Assembly (NCBI GenBank): GCA_014773175.1
Contig: VXCM01000130.1
Location: 7,102 to 71,101 of the forward strand
Origin: Lucifuga dentata
Taxonomy: Eukaryota > Chordata > Actinopteri > Ophidiiformes > Bythitidae
Length of the DNA: 64,000 nucleotides
Reading direction: 5' to 3'
Below the pieces are notes generated by a model. It ran no database searches. It saw nothing but the letters and a program-made list of their open reading frames with translations, and was not told the origin of the DNA. Position 1 is the stretch's first letter. Each line of letters opens with the position of its first letter. The position numbers and the translations under genes were made by a program. Of the stretch, positions 37,701 to 56,800 are shown piece after piece.

Positions 37701-39409
37701 TGACAAGTCAGCATAAATTGGCCTTCCTAACGTGATCTTTCTGTTTTCTCTGTGTTTCACAGGCTCTCAGCCTCCAGGAAAAGGCTGTCATGAGTAGTGA
37801 GAGACTACACGATATAGACCACCCACAGACCATACAGGACTATGTAAGTAACTTCGCCTTTTCATCCACCTTACAGCTCATGGTAAACTAAAACATATTT
37901 GTCCTAAAGTAATGTTTACAGTAACTCTGTTGCTGCCAGCATATCTTCACAGTGAGGTTTTCTTCTCTTTGATTCAGACTTACCTGGCTCTATACTGCTT
38001 TGCCGGAGGCCAGCACTCAACCTCTGTACGCCTGCTATATCGTGCTCGATACCTCACCCTGCTTGTGAGTGGAGAGGACCACCCACAGGTGGCGCTACTC
38101 GATGTAAGAATTCAACTGCAACCATTATTCTATTCTATTTAACCAGTATTTAACCAGAAGGACTACCATCTCACAACCCATATTTTAAAGGCAGACCCAA
38201 CCAAGATGGCAACAGAAAGTTGTGGCAGAGATGTTTTGGGAATTAGCTGTCATGTCACTGTTGTGTTCTCCTACTCTAGAGTATGTTGGGTCTGGTACTT
38301 CATGGACTGATGGAGTATGAGCTTTCCCTCAAGTTCCTACAAAATGCTTTAATTTTAACCTGCAAATACCATGGTGCCACATCCCTGAAGCATGCACACA
38401 GGTGAGATAGTTCGTCAGTTTGCTTCTTTTTGTTCTGAGTATTTCTCTTATTTTTTTTTTTTACTAAAGTAGGTCAGACTTCACCCTTCCACGAAAGAAG
38501 GCACAAAAGCACATTACAATGAAAAAAAGGTGTCAGAAAATGCTTTAAATTCCAGAATTTGTAAAAATAAAGTCTGGAATCCATTTTTTTTAGAGACACA
38601 AAGCAACAGAATCAAAAAATCTGACGAAGTTTGATATATATGTGTGTATTAAGTGTATGTTTTTTTCTGACAAGCCTACATATACATATTTATGTCCTTT
38701 TTCTTCCTCTTTCTTTTTTCTCTGCAGTCATCATCTGCTCGCCATGGTGTACGAGAGTAAAGGAGAGTTTCGTTTGGCTCTGCAACATGAGAAAGAGGCT
38801 TATTCAGTATATAAAAGCCAGGTGTGCTTTAAAATACCTAAATACCATTTCTGTTGGTATAAGTTTGGTGCTGTATGCTCACACTTTTAAATGAGTCTTC
38901 ATTGTTACACACATGCAGGTTGGTGAGAGCCATAACAGTACAAAGGAAAGCTTGGAGTACCTGAAGAGCCTGACTCAACAGGCTGTGATCCTTCAGAAAT
39001 CCATCAACCAAATCTATAGTAACACACCTAGTGCCTGTGTACCACCTCCAAAGGTACAGTATGTGTGAGCACATGCACAAACACACCCACAGCTCTATAC
39101 TGTAAGGTACAGTAGTTTGGTTAGTATTAAGCTCGTCTTTATTTCTCTCCAGTTTTCCACCCCAAACCTTCTTACGATCATTCAGCAACTCAACCTGACC
39201 TGTGGAATCATTCTCATTCCTCTCAGGTGAACACTGAAATATTACATGTTACAAATACAAATATACATCTAAAATATATGCAAGTATTTAGCAGTACTGT
39301 ACTTTATGTCTTTCTGTTTAGTGCAAAGGAAATTGCAGATCTTAAGACTGAGTTGAAAGGAAAAGAAAAGGTTCAAGTAAAGGAGCTGGAAAATCAGTTG
39401 TTAAAGTGA
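27064..39409 (+). CDS. cluh: Clustered mitochondria protein homologue (CLUH) with long N-terminal extension
   Basis: CLUH binds mRNAs for mitochondrial proteins and controls mitochondrial distribution. The 28 coding exons end at 28471, 28721, 28996, 29318, 29540, 29802, 30403, 30725, 30926, 31654, 32963, 33504, 33902, 34439, 34653, 34941, 35843, 36208, 36365, 36651, 37634, 37843, 38103, 38401, 38821, 39053, 39226 and 39409 (stop). Every phase matches, giving 1726 residues against about 1310 in human. Exon 1 is 27021-28471, with a strong Kozak context at GCCACCATGG. Residues 1-469 are an extension not in human CLUH. From about 495 the match is canonical: the CLU N-terminal ubiquitin-like fold ([20 protein letters not shown]), the CLU domain ([25 protein letters not shown]), [29 protein letters not shown]-like IIRSAKHIF, and TPRs (about 1440-1630). 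A shorter start at ATG 28625 would give a conventional CLUH. The intron after 33504 uses a GC donor. Confidence 0.93.
31658..32233. mobile_element. Fold-back MITE with AAAGGACCAT inverted termini
   Basis: The left arm GTTAAAGGACCATACTGGCC and the right arm, whose reverse complement is GTTGAAGGACCATACCAGCC, stay paired for about 90 bases (both include CATTTTGCATGTTTGAGCCT). It is 576 bp with no coding capacity. It begins four bases into the intron after cluh exon 31436-31654. Confidence 0.8.
33507..33549. repeat. (GA)n microsatellite at the GC donor of a cluh intron
   Basis: The exon ends CACAG at 33504. The intron reads GCGAGAGAGAG onward as an uninterrupted GA tract. Confidence 0.95.
34719..34784. 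repeat. (TG)n microsatellite at a cluh splice acceptor
   Basis: About 30 TG units end in TGATAG, the acceptor of exon 34789-34941, so no pyrimidine tract is present. Confidence 0.95.
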
Positions 39410-39797
39410 AAAGACGTGCTAACGGACAACAGACAAAGGCCAGAACACCAAACTACAGAAAAAAGGACAGTTACAATAAAACATCTGTGTATTCCGTCAG
39501 ACTTCTGAAATGGACAAGGAGCAACAATGGGAAATCGAAGATGGACAAATAGGACACCACTTAATTTGGAAAACAGTTATAACCTTGTAATACACAGGTG
39601 CAGCAGTCTAGCTTTGGAAGTTTGCTCTGCTGCTCTTGATGGAGGACTGAGTGTTGAAAAAAAAGCTTTTACTAGTTTATTTCATGTAATTAGGTCTAGT
39701 TGAAGAATAGAAGAAGCATTTGTGGAAATGTAAAGGATCTGTGAATGCTATATATGTGGAAAATCTGCTGCACGTTGTAACCTTGATGGAAAATGTG

Positions 39798-39803
39798 AAT
39801 AAA
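39798..39803 (+). terminator. Poly(A) signal of cluh
   Basis: AATAAA in GTGAATAAACTTTC, about 390 bases after the stop at 39409. Confidence 0.7.
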
Positions 39804-39809
39804 CTTTCT

Positions 39810-41150
39810 ATTTTAAAAGTCAAACTCTAGCCACTGAATAATCCTAATAATTACTGCTTAATTCATGAACAGTGTTGGTATATTTGGCCATCTTGTAGTC
39901 ACAAAAATCAGTGTTATTAAAAATGTTAAATCCCTTTGACTATAAATGACATGGTCCGCTTGCAATCCCATGTGTGTCCACAGAGTTACACTGTTGTTAA
40001 CAATACACACACAATCTAATGGCTGATTTACAGTATCTATCTGAATATTAAAATATTATGCAATTATTTTCAGTGTTTACCTGGAGTTTTTTTTTTTAAA
40101 GCATTAGATTTAACTTTAATATCATTAATATCCAGGTAGGCTGTTAGACAACAATTTAAATCTTAGTATCTATAAACTCATGATCCTTCAGAATTTCAGT
40201 AATCTACAAATCAACAAATGTCACCATCAAAAATACTTTAAATCAATGTTCATTAAAGGGAAACCTCTGTATTGGTCCATTACAATGATTATAATACTAA
40301 AATGAACATTCCTACAAATACATTTTGTACCCTAAGGTGGAAATTAGAACATCAAACCTTGAATTGGTGAAATTTTTTTGTGAATTGATTGACACTAAAT
40401 GAGTGACTAATTCTGACCTCATCAAGAATTTTTGTTCAAGTACACCCAGCTGTTTCATTTTGCTTCTTTGGCTGGTTGCTGGGAATCGTTAACATAGACT
40501 GCTGATGTACTCATATAATGAGTAATCCTTATCGTCAACCTTTTTTTTTATCTACATTAGTGTCACTGACATTAAAATATGTTTTGCAAACAATACCTGG
40601 TCAAGACAGTTACAGTTCAGACAAAATACAAATAGCCAACAAGCACAGACCATCAAGTAAGAATAAAATAGTGCAAACTGCAAACGATACAACAATAAAA
40701 CAATAATGTCATGATAGGTGCAGTCAAAGTCTAGGTTACTGTGTGTGTGGAGGAGCTCTGGTGTTCTGCTGTTTATCTCAGTTTTACTGGAGTTTATTTT
40801 TTAAAAGTACTGTTACCTTACCACACATGTATAAAGCTAATGCAATTCATTTTAAAATAATGCATACATGAAGAAGAATAAATGTTTTAAGTTCATTGTC
40901 AATTTATTTTTTAATGGCTGATTTTATATTCACAAATGTAGCCTAACTTTTTTAACCCCTCTTCCCACTTTTAGAAATCCATCTTGGATCTGAAATGGAA
41001 TGAATGGAACCCATGTAAACCCTAATTTAAATTCATCTTTTTTATGTACATACTTGTCCCTCAATATGTTAACAAGTCTAAATAAAGTTACATTAGAAAT
41101 CAAAAAATTACAACATAAAAAACACAAGTGCTTTTTACGTTAAAAGCTAG
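39810..41150. other. Intergenic, cluh to pafah1b1
   Basis: AT-rich sequence with poly-T runs. No exon or recognisable element. Confidence 0.5.
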
Positions 41151-41154
41151 ATAG

Positions 41155-41520
41155 GAGTTCACGCTGCGCGTCGAGTTTGTATCTCAACGTGCGCGCACCC
41201 GATCCTTACCACGACCGTTAACGAATGCGGTGATACCAGAAAAATCTGAGCGAGCGTACCGGCTGATGTGAAAAGTCTCAATTACGGACCAAAAGCAGAT
41301 TTTACCCTCGTATGATTAGACCAGACCAAAGGCTATGAGAGACACTGTTTGTCACAGGGTGAGTTTATAAATGCACACGGTCATGTATTTTGTTTAGGCA
41401 CTTAGAAAGACTTGTTACTTTTGACGACGATTTGCCTGCAGTGGTCTGCGCTCTCCCGTTTCAACCTCAAAATGGCGGAGGGGCCGAAGCTAAGCTAAGT
41501 AGCAAAGTTGACAATCACAG
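41155..41520 (+). promoter_or_regulatory. CpG-rich promoter and probable 5' UTR exon of pafah1b1
   Basis: A local rise in CpG (CACGCTGCGCGTCGAG, CAACGTGCGCGCACCC) contrasts with the AT-rich flanks. AAAATGGCGGAGG near 41470 fits the YY1 consensus found close to housekeeping transcription starts. The ATG in that motif is not in frame with LIS1 and is about 5.2 kb from the start codon, so I read it as a promoter motif or UTR. The exact first exon is not defined. Confidence 0.55.
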
Positions 41521-44500
41521 GAGCATCAATTCAGAGGTTTAACATAATACACAAACTAACGAATAATATAGTAATTTATATTCAATCCGTCTGCCATTTT
41601 AAATCCAACTATGTGTGTTTTGTCGATACTTAATGTTTATTACATACACTTGTTGTGAAACTTGAGTGAACATTTTGCTAATGTTAGTTGCGTCTATTTA
41701 TGGAAGTTCTATTAGGATGAGCTAACGTGGTAAGCTAGCCGGCTAAGCTAAAGCTAACCTCAGTGCTGTCAGTTTGCTGCCATATTTTCCACAGCTGACT
41801 GCAGATATTCTAACGTTACCTGAAAACATGTTTGCTAAATGTTCATGTCCAAATATCGACATTATTATAGAAATACATTTCTTAATGCTATAGTATTGCA
41901 ATATAACGGAGACTAATGTCGTCTTGTACCTGTGAATGTTAGCTAATAGCCCTAAAATCAAACTTCATTCCCTCATAAATTGTAACGGGTGTCCTATTGT
42001 TATTATCAGGGGGCCTCACTTATTTATTGTTTTACACCAGCGTTACTTTGTATTTAGCAAGGATGATTAATAAAAGCATTTATTTATTCTTCCCCATTGA
42101 CAGCTCTCGATAACGTTTACGTTGCAATGCAAGGCTAATGCTAGCAGGCTAGGAAGGGCGTTGCTGAGGCATTGCTGTAACTTTGCCCTTGTGGCCCTAA
42201 AAGCTTAGAAAGAAGTAAGCCCAGCTAGATGTTGAACTTACACTCTTTAAAGCTATCTTTATTCAGTGTAACATTTTGTTTTCATGCATATTATGTTCTC
42301 AGAGCCTTCTCTTATAAGGTTGAGGAATACAAACAGGGTGGGGACGAGAAATGGATCTGAGTGAAATACTGATTATAAACAAGGTTTTGTGATTTGCTAT
42401 TCATCACGATCCCATGAGTTGCTTTTCATTAGTAAATTGAATGGCTGATATTTGGCCAGTTGTTGCTATCATTTTTGGCCCATACCTAAAAAAAAAAATG
42501 TATTGCACCTTGCAAGGTTTTATATTTTGTTTATGCACCTGAGCAATGTAGAAATTCTCAGCTTTGATATCTCAGTATTTTGTTTAATACCATTTCCAAA
42601 TATAATACAACAGTATGCTATTTAAAGTGTAGTATCATTCTATTTGTGCTAAATTTTACCCAGTTACTTTTATGAAATTTTTTGTGTAGAATAAGAACTG
42701 CACTCAAGGAAACAGTTAAGTACAAAATCAAACAAAAATTTGTTCTGTGTGATTTAAAAGCAGCAGTGTTTGTGACATTGCTGTAAGGGTGAAATCTGAT
42801 TAATCTCAAGTTTTTTTGTTTTTGTTTTGTTTTTTAGACTACAGAATACCAAAGAAAAAAAAATGCTATTATAAGTCTCTAAACCCCATGATGACTTCCC
42901 TGTTGGTTATTTTGTCTGGCAACAGTCCAAAAACCCAAAGGCACTAAATTTACAATGATAAGAAATGCAACATGAAATCTGCACATTAATTAAGATGGAG
43001 TTTAGATAGATAAAAAGTTAAATAAGCTTTGAACTGGGTTATTTGTGGTAAATACTCATAATGCACAGTAGTAAAATAATCCTTAGTTAATTTCACATAA
43101 TAACTGCTGCCATGGGTAAAGACATTAATGAAGCAAAAGTACAGTCAGGTTTGTCATGCTGTGTGATTTGTAATCAAACATAATCTAATGGTTAAGTTTG
43201 TGCATGCAGAGACTTGTTTCTCATGAAAATAATCAGCTTGACACAAAGAGAGCATGATGGGTGACAGATTGACGTAAAACCATAATTTGACTACTGTTGC
43301 TTGTAGGTTGTTGATCTTCTACATTCAGCGATACATTATTATGAGGTTGTTTTTTAGTAGTTATTCTTGTCTTAAGAGTTAACGATTCATTTAGAATAGT
43401 AAGTCAGGATATTTATGTCTCCAGACTGTAGCTGTAATTGTGAGGTAAACATATATCCTAGGATTGTAACTAATGATTTTTTTTTCCTCTTCATTATTGG
43501 TTATGGGCTTTTTGTTAATTAATTGATTAAACATTTAGTTTAAAAGGGGACTGGTGTCCATAAATTACCAGTGCCCAACACTGTTATGTTTAAGAGTTTA
43601 TCTTAATGTATTTCTGCAACATTGCAGCTTCTAAATGCAGTGTGTCAGAACAAGACTCTGTTATCTTTATAGATGAAGTATTCACAATTTAATATTTTGT
43701 TTCTGAATTTAAGAAAAATCACATTTACTGTTTCAAATAAAGTCTCAACATCACAGTGCTCTAGAGCTCTGTGGATCAGAAGGGGACTTTTTATAGAGAA
43801 TATTTTGACTGCTAACTTGCAGATAACTTCATTTTAATGTTAATATAACAGAGGGATTATAGTCAAATCTCTGAAATTAAGATGCAGGTGGTAAAATAAT
43901 GGAAGTTTCCTTAAATACTCTGCTGTGTTTTCATTTGTTTTTGTGTCCATGTGCTGTCTTCTCACGGACCTACACATAATACTCCTTGGTAAACCACTTA
44001 TGTAGTGGGGGCTTTGCATTCCCTCTGCACATTCCTTTATGTTTCTTACAAATATGAAGCTCAGTCATCTCATGCAGGTGTAAAAACTGCAGAGACTCAT
44101 GGTTATGTAAGAGATTGGAGTTTGGTCTGTTAGGTTATTTGGTCAAATGGTTATTTCTGAAGAGTGCAGTTCTTTGTAGGACACTTCATCTGTGTCATGG
44201 GCTAAATGTTTTCTTCACTTCTGTGCTTCCTCCTAAAGGAAATGGTTCAGTGCTTGGGATGTATGGAGATGAGGAAAGTATTATATTACTTGTTGAACAT
44301 AGTATCCAGTTTACAGTTGAGGATTGATCAAATCTTTATTTTTCTGGACCAGTTCATACTTTTAAGAAGCCAGCAGACAGTGAGAAAGAGACGAGGACAA
44401 TCTACCAGACACTGATACAAGACAGACAGACAGACAGGGTAACGTGCTGTTAAGGTTCTCTCTCTCCATGTCTGGGGATTAATCCTGTTAGCTACCGTCC

Positions 44501-44707
44501 CGTCTCTTCTTTACTTTGCACGGTCAGCTGTATGGAGGACTTGTAGTCTCTGTCACCTCAAACACACAAGCAGACTCTTGGTTGTCTGGTATAGCAGCTA
44601 AGCAGCTTAGTGTGTTATTGTGGCCCCAGTTGGCAGCACTGTTAAGCTCAGGAAATGGTTACTCATATTAGCTTCACAATCGCTGAATGGTGTGTTTGAT
44701 TTCTTTG

Positions 44708-44742
<35 letters not shown>

Positions 44743-46257
44743 CAATCTTTACAAATTTGTTGACTTTGTTTGGACCATCAGATTGTTCCAAAATTTTGTT
44801 CAAAACCACGATTATAAAAAAAATCATTCAGTGTCCAGCAATTTAAAACCATAAGCATTCACTGCTGGTGCATACAATGAAGCCTACGAATATTGCCTTT
44901 AATTACAGAATTTTTACAAACACATGTATGGACAATTAGTAGACTTTGCTGCTATCTTAAAATATTACTTTTCTTCATGTAATCAGAGAGCTAATTTGCT
45001 TAACACCTTTTTAATTTGCAAATGATTCAACAAGTACCACTAGAGATAAGGTTCAATTGTAAGTTTTGCTTAAAATGTGTTAAACCGTACTGAATGTAGT
45101 AAAGCCTCTGAGAGAACATAACACTGATGTGTGTGAACAGAAAAATCACAAAATGAGCTCAGAAAAACAAAGTTTCCTCCTCTGTTTCCTACATTATTTA
45201 ACTATGTTGTACTTGCTAAATTTCTTGCCTTCCTCTCTGTTTTAAAGAGGGATTCAGCGTAACCTCTGTTCATAACGTTAATAATTGATTGTTTTAGTCT
45301 AACATATAAAAACACCAAACATTGACTGGTCCATATTCTTAAATGTAAGGATTTGCAGCTTTTCTGTTTTATATCAGTATAAATTCAGTCCCTTTAGGTA
45401 GTTAAATTGTCATTCAAAAAAGCAAGCAATTTCTAGACTTGACTTTGGATGATGCACATGTAATAGAAAAAGTAATCAATAAATTGATCAATACTGAAAA
45501 TGATTAGTTGATGCCTTTTTTCAGTTTCAGATATAAATATTCTAAACTGGCACAGAGTCTTTTCCTGTTACAGTATTTGCTGATGCCAACAGCAGACACA
45601 ATTTAAACTTGGTCCTGAGTTTCACATTGTTTCCTCGCAGCACAGGTCCAATGAAATGGTTTATAAAAATCTGAGCTGTAATTTAGGAATTACATGCCCA
45701 CAGAAAGCATTATTTACACTACAATGTAGTGGTCAAAGAAAAAACAAAAGGTGGAGAATCTTCAACAACGTTTTATAAGAATGCAGTGCCAAGTGTAAGA
45801 ACTAACTAGACATTTATGAATATTTATTTGAATGAAACCTCAAGAACCATTTGAGATGATTTGTCATTGTAAAGCACTCAAGAGTATCTTGGAAGGCTTT
45901 CACACATTGTGCAGCACAAGACCTTTTTTTTTCCTTTCTAAGGAGAGCTGCATTGCGCTCTGTGGGCAGCTGTGCAAATGAAGACACCAGGGCTTTGCCC
46001 TTATTTTGCTGACTGATATGGACAGACATGGAGGTTAACATAGCGATAACTAGACTTCACAGCAGAATGGAGGAAAATCTCATTTTTTGCTTTCTGAATT
46101 TCCACAGTTTAAATAATTGTACTTACCTCATATCTGGACTTGATGAAAAAAAAAGAGTCGAAGAGGATGGACATGCCATCTTTGAAAATTGATATTTTCC
46201 TTTTTTAAATATTATAGATTATTATTCCAGTGCATTCTGAAGCAATCTATAGATGTT

Positions 46258-46294
<37 letters not shown>

Positions 46295-46629
46295 AATTGT
46301 CCTGGAATGTGCTTTGGCAGTCCTGTGTCCCTTGCTAATTCTGTGTCCCTTCTTTTTCTTTCTTTATCAGGTGATGGGCAGGTCTTGTTGGTGAGTGAGA
46401 TTTGGTTCACTGGCACATTCTTGTGGAGCCTCGGCCAGACTTTTGACTGACATCAATATCTCCTGTCCATCTCCCTCTGCGTGGCAGTCTTTTGCCACCC
46501 CCAACTGTCTGAAGGAATAACATCGCTGAGATACCAGCACCCTCTTAGAGACCAGCACCCTCTTCTCTGACTCTTAACAACCCGTCGCCTCACCTTCTCC
46601 TCCCCCAGAGGGAGAGCACCTCAGCCACC
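41521..46629. other. Large 5' intron(s) of pafah1b1
   Basis: AT-rich, with poly-T runs near 44710-44740 and 46260-46290. No coding exon recognised. The long first intron matches the usual LIS1 gene layout. Confidence 0.5.
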
Positions 46630-52614
<5,985 letters not shown>

Positions 52615-52901
52615 GGCTGCCTCAGAAACTTGCCCCCTCCTGCTTCCCTCCCAGCTCCAAAATCAGCCCTATAACCCCACCCTGACCCACCTCTGCACCT
52701 TAGTCCTTGTACTTTGTCCTGACAGCCATCTCAGTCCCCCAACTCTCGCACTCCAAACCATAGTTGACCTTGGTGCTTTTCCTTCTCCCTTTCCTCTGCT
52801 CTCCACTCCCTCCCTCCCTCCCTCCTCCCCTACATCGGTCCAGCCCTATTAAGATGAATGTTGTCCTTTTATGTAAATTATTCTGGATGTAGGGTACGCT
52901 T

Positions 52902-53578
52902 AATAAATGTCACGCAATCTCTGACACATAAACACACTCAAAAAAACAAAAAACACACACAGAAGAAGTATTCCTTGCATGGTGACTCAAACAAAGAAAA
53001 TTGTATACTGTCAAATTTGCATACTGTTGTCATGATTTCTTGTCGGGGCAAAGGGTAAATATCCTTGTGTGCTGGAGCAGGTGGATTTCCATTATCTGAC
53101 AGTGCACAAAAACCAGTGGCACCCTTGTTGAAGGGATTTAGTTTTTGTTTAATTTTGTTTTACTCCATGCCTCCATTTTGGTGGTTTGTTGCGTGGATGA
53201 TGGATAGATGGTGAGAGGCAAGTAAGTGGAAAAGAAAGTGGATGCGTAGAAGCAGGATGCAGCCTCGTAGATGTATATCATGCGAGGTTCTATGGGTGAC
53301 TGCGCGTGTATGTGTGTATATGTGTGTGTCTGTGTTTGCATATTGTGACAGGAGAATCTCTCCTCCTCCTCTGCTCCGAGAGTTGTGAGTCAAAGGGAGC
53401 AGAGGAGAGAAGAGGCGAAATTTCTCACCCACTGTTCATTTATACTTCATCTCTTGAACAAGTTGCTTTCTAGTTGACACTCACAGGACCTTAATGATCC
53501 CTAAGCTGCTGAGAGTGCAGGCACATGCCCCATAGCGAAGGTGTGTTTTACAGAGGAAGAAGTCTGCTCACCTTTTAG

Positions 53579-53628
<50 letters not shown>

Positions 53629-53834
53629 TGCTCCAGAGAATTGCTCAGTGCCCTCTTGCTTGCTATCTCTGCCTTGTAACCCACTGAGGGCTCCCTCCCT
53701 GTGGATTTTCATTCTGCTTTGTGGTTTCACTGCTCTCTTTACGCACACATACACTCACAAATGCACATACACGCACAGTAAAAGTTGTGTATCAATATAT
53801 CTGGATGTCATTGTTTGCAACATAATGAAATAAA
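52902..53834 (+). terminator. Proximal and distal poly(A) signals of pafah1b1
   Basis: AATAAA at 52902-52907 gives a 3' UTR near 300 bases. A second AATAAA at 53829-53834 gives one near 1.2 kb. Between them lies a (GT)n tract (53582-53625). Alternative polyadenylation is inference. Confidence 0.5.
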
Positions 53835-53839
53835 AATCT

Positions 53840-56800
53840 GTAAATATACGTTTTCTTATTGTTTTCTTTGAGGAGGCGAGGACAGGAAGGCAGACGTCTG
53901 GGCTTCACACAGGATTTGACAACACAGTATCTTAGTGAGGTTAGATGCCTGCAGTACACTTTATAGTCTTTCTCACATTAAATATATTAAACGTGCATAT
54001 TCTGTGATCAGGTAGCTGTGGACAGTTATCCATTTTAAAGAAGCTTGTGTATTAGCAGCATATATGCCAAAGTAATGGTGCTCCTTCTAACACGTTCTGT
54101 TGCGATAGCAAATTAAAATGTACAATTTTTTTTAACATTTAAATCAGCTACCATGTAAAAGAATGCTTTAACTGCATTGCCATTAGCTTTTGATGTATGG
54201 AAATGAATAATTTGCATTTTGAAAAGTGCAGACCAAGCTTAAAATTGTATTTTGGGACATTGCAATTTCTTTAATACATTTTTCATAGTCTGGGTTGTGA
54301 CCCACCTATAGGTTTTAAAATGTTATATTGGTTGAGAAGAGCTCATTAGTATTAAAAATAACTTGTCAGCTACAGAATTCAGTAAAATAGCCTCCCTCTA
54401 ATCCTCTTCCTGCCTCCTGTTTCGACCACTCTGTTTCTTTTTTGGTCCCTAGACAACTAGGAAGAAACGAGTTTCAAGATAAAGGATTGAAAAGCACTGC
54501 TCTAACATGTCTAAAAATGCATATGGAGGATAGTTACTGTACTTATTCAGAAAATTTGATGCAATCTGTGACTTCTTAGAATCTCGAGGTAACTTCAACA
54601 AAGAAGGGATGAGATGCTTTCATGTCACGACTTAGATGGAGAAGGAACAGTTCAGCCCTGACCTGTCAGTGATCAAACATCTTTTGAGAGATGGGGAGGA
54701 CAGTAGTAGGGATCTGGTAGTAAGACTAAAAGATTTTTATTGTGGTATGGAGAGGACAGACTGTCATTTCTTGACAATGTAATAACTCTTGACATGTATT
54801 CCCCAGGAAGAGCCCCATTACTTACACTGCAAGCTCAGACTGGAGAGGCAGAGAAATCAAGAGACAGCAGGGAGAGTTCAGGCACCCTTATCAATTATGT
54901 ACAGTACCCCTGCTCACTTCTTCACACACACACCTGCTCACTCACCCACATAGTTGTTACTCTTCCCTGTGCTCTGTGGTATCCTGGCAACAGTTGCTAA
55001 GACTGCAAGTGTGTAAGCACCACACCTTGCTCCATCCTAATGGTCTTTGAGGTGGAGAAGCAGGGAGTGGTAACTAATGTGCAATGCAAGTGGAGATACT
55101 GAAAAAGAAAGTGCATATAGTGCAAAGTTCAGGAATAATGAAAAGAACATTAAAATGGCAAAATGAGGGTAAGGAGTAAAGAAAGCTAGACGAGTGAAAA
55201 GTGGCTGCATGGGACTTAATGAAATGATCATAAACCTGTCTCAGACTTGAACCTCTTATTTTGTAGCAGAAGCATTAGAGTAGAAACATTGGCCTACTTC
55301 CTCTGGTATCACTATCTTATGCTGTGTGCACCCTCATGCAAGCTCATTTATCCTGCTTCTAGGTCACCCACTCCTCTCAATCCATGACAAAAAAAAAAAG
55401 ATTTATGAATAATACTAAAGAGGGAGCTGCAGAGAGGTAGCCAAAGTTGATTCAGATAAGCTGGCATGATAAGGACATGTTGAGAGGTTTCAAGGTCAGA
55501 CTTGTCTCTTGGCTGTAGCTGTATTGATTCTCTGTGGGAGGTCTTGACAATTTGATGAAAAAGATTGACTTTTCTTTATTAACATCCTATACTGTACACA
55601 CGTAATTTGATGTGTGCGCTAAGGTCGTTCAGCTGCGGGTCTGTGCTAATATAGGTTTGTGTGTCATCCCACTATAGCTTACGTGCATCCCACTATAGTT
55701 TACGTGACCAGCATTCTAATCCCAGTAAAGCCAAGGAAGAGGGAGGGCTGTGTCAGAGCATCAGGAGGTTTGGTGCAGCCTTGATAAGGCATGATAGAGG
55801 ATATGGCGCTCTCTAGTGGTATTACAAAGGTGCTTTCCTGTACAGTGTGTGTACAAGTGTAAATGTACGTAACTGCTGGCGAGAGAGTAACAGAAAATAT
55901 ATAAAGCTGAAAATCTTTGTCTTGTGGGAAGCAGCAAAGGAGAAACAGTTGTACTCTTTTCTTCAAAAAGATAACAGAATCAAGAATAACCAACAAATTG
56001 GGAACATTTTTGTTGGTCTTGATCTGTTTTTCCAAGTTTCACTGTTAATATAGGGTTGAAATTATGGATATGGCCAGGAATAGACCTTGTATTAAGGTTA
56101 AGTATTAGAATCAGCGCAGGGATTAAAACCAAAGAACCAAGCCTGCTGCAAACTGTCTTGAATTTTAGTGGAGAAACCTCTAAGATTCTGTGTAAATCTT
56201 TCAGATCTTTTCCCAATCAACTTTTTCTCTCAATTGATTTTCTAGATTGCTCAAGGAAATAGGCCAGTAGTTTTAAATATATTTACCAACTTATTGGTAT
56301 TCTGTCTGATGCCTGAAATCCACTGGCAAATCCAAAATTAGGTTTCAGTTTAGGTGGGGGATTTTAGCCATGTTTCAAAGCTTAGGGTTATGAATAGGTT
56401 TGTTGTTAGAGAAATACCTTGTTACACAATCATATACATACAGCACGTCTATTGAATTAGGCAACATATCCTTGAGTCCTCTTGTTTAATCAAGCAGTCA
56501 AAGTATTCTGTGTTCCCCTTCTTTGTCTGATTACAAAACCATTTCATCTTTATTTCTGTATAGCTTTTTGTGTTGCATTGCCTCCTCTTTGTCTTGGCTC
56601 TGTAGACCTACTCGTGATACAGCACTTCTAACTGGGTCAGTCTGTCCCTTCCTCACCCCCTCCCACGCCCATCCTCCTCACCCCTCACTCCCCACCCCTT
56701 TCTTCTCTGTCTATAAGTGCATCCTTATACACTTCATGCAGCTCATGTGCTTGCCATGTGCATTAGCTCTGTCTTCCTCTTCCCTCCCTCCCTCCCTCCC

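Noticed and set aside
54280..54510. Possible decayed hAT element (TCATAGTCTGGGTTGTGACC to GAAAAGCACTGCTCTAAC)
   Set aside because: The ends are suggestive, but I found no clear terminal repeat or target duplication.
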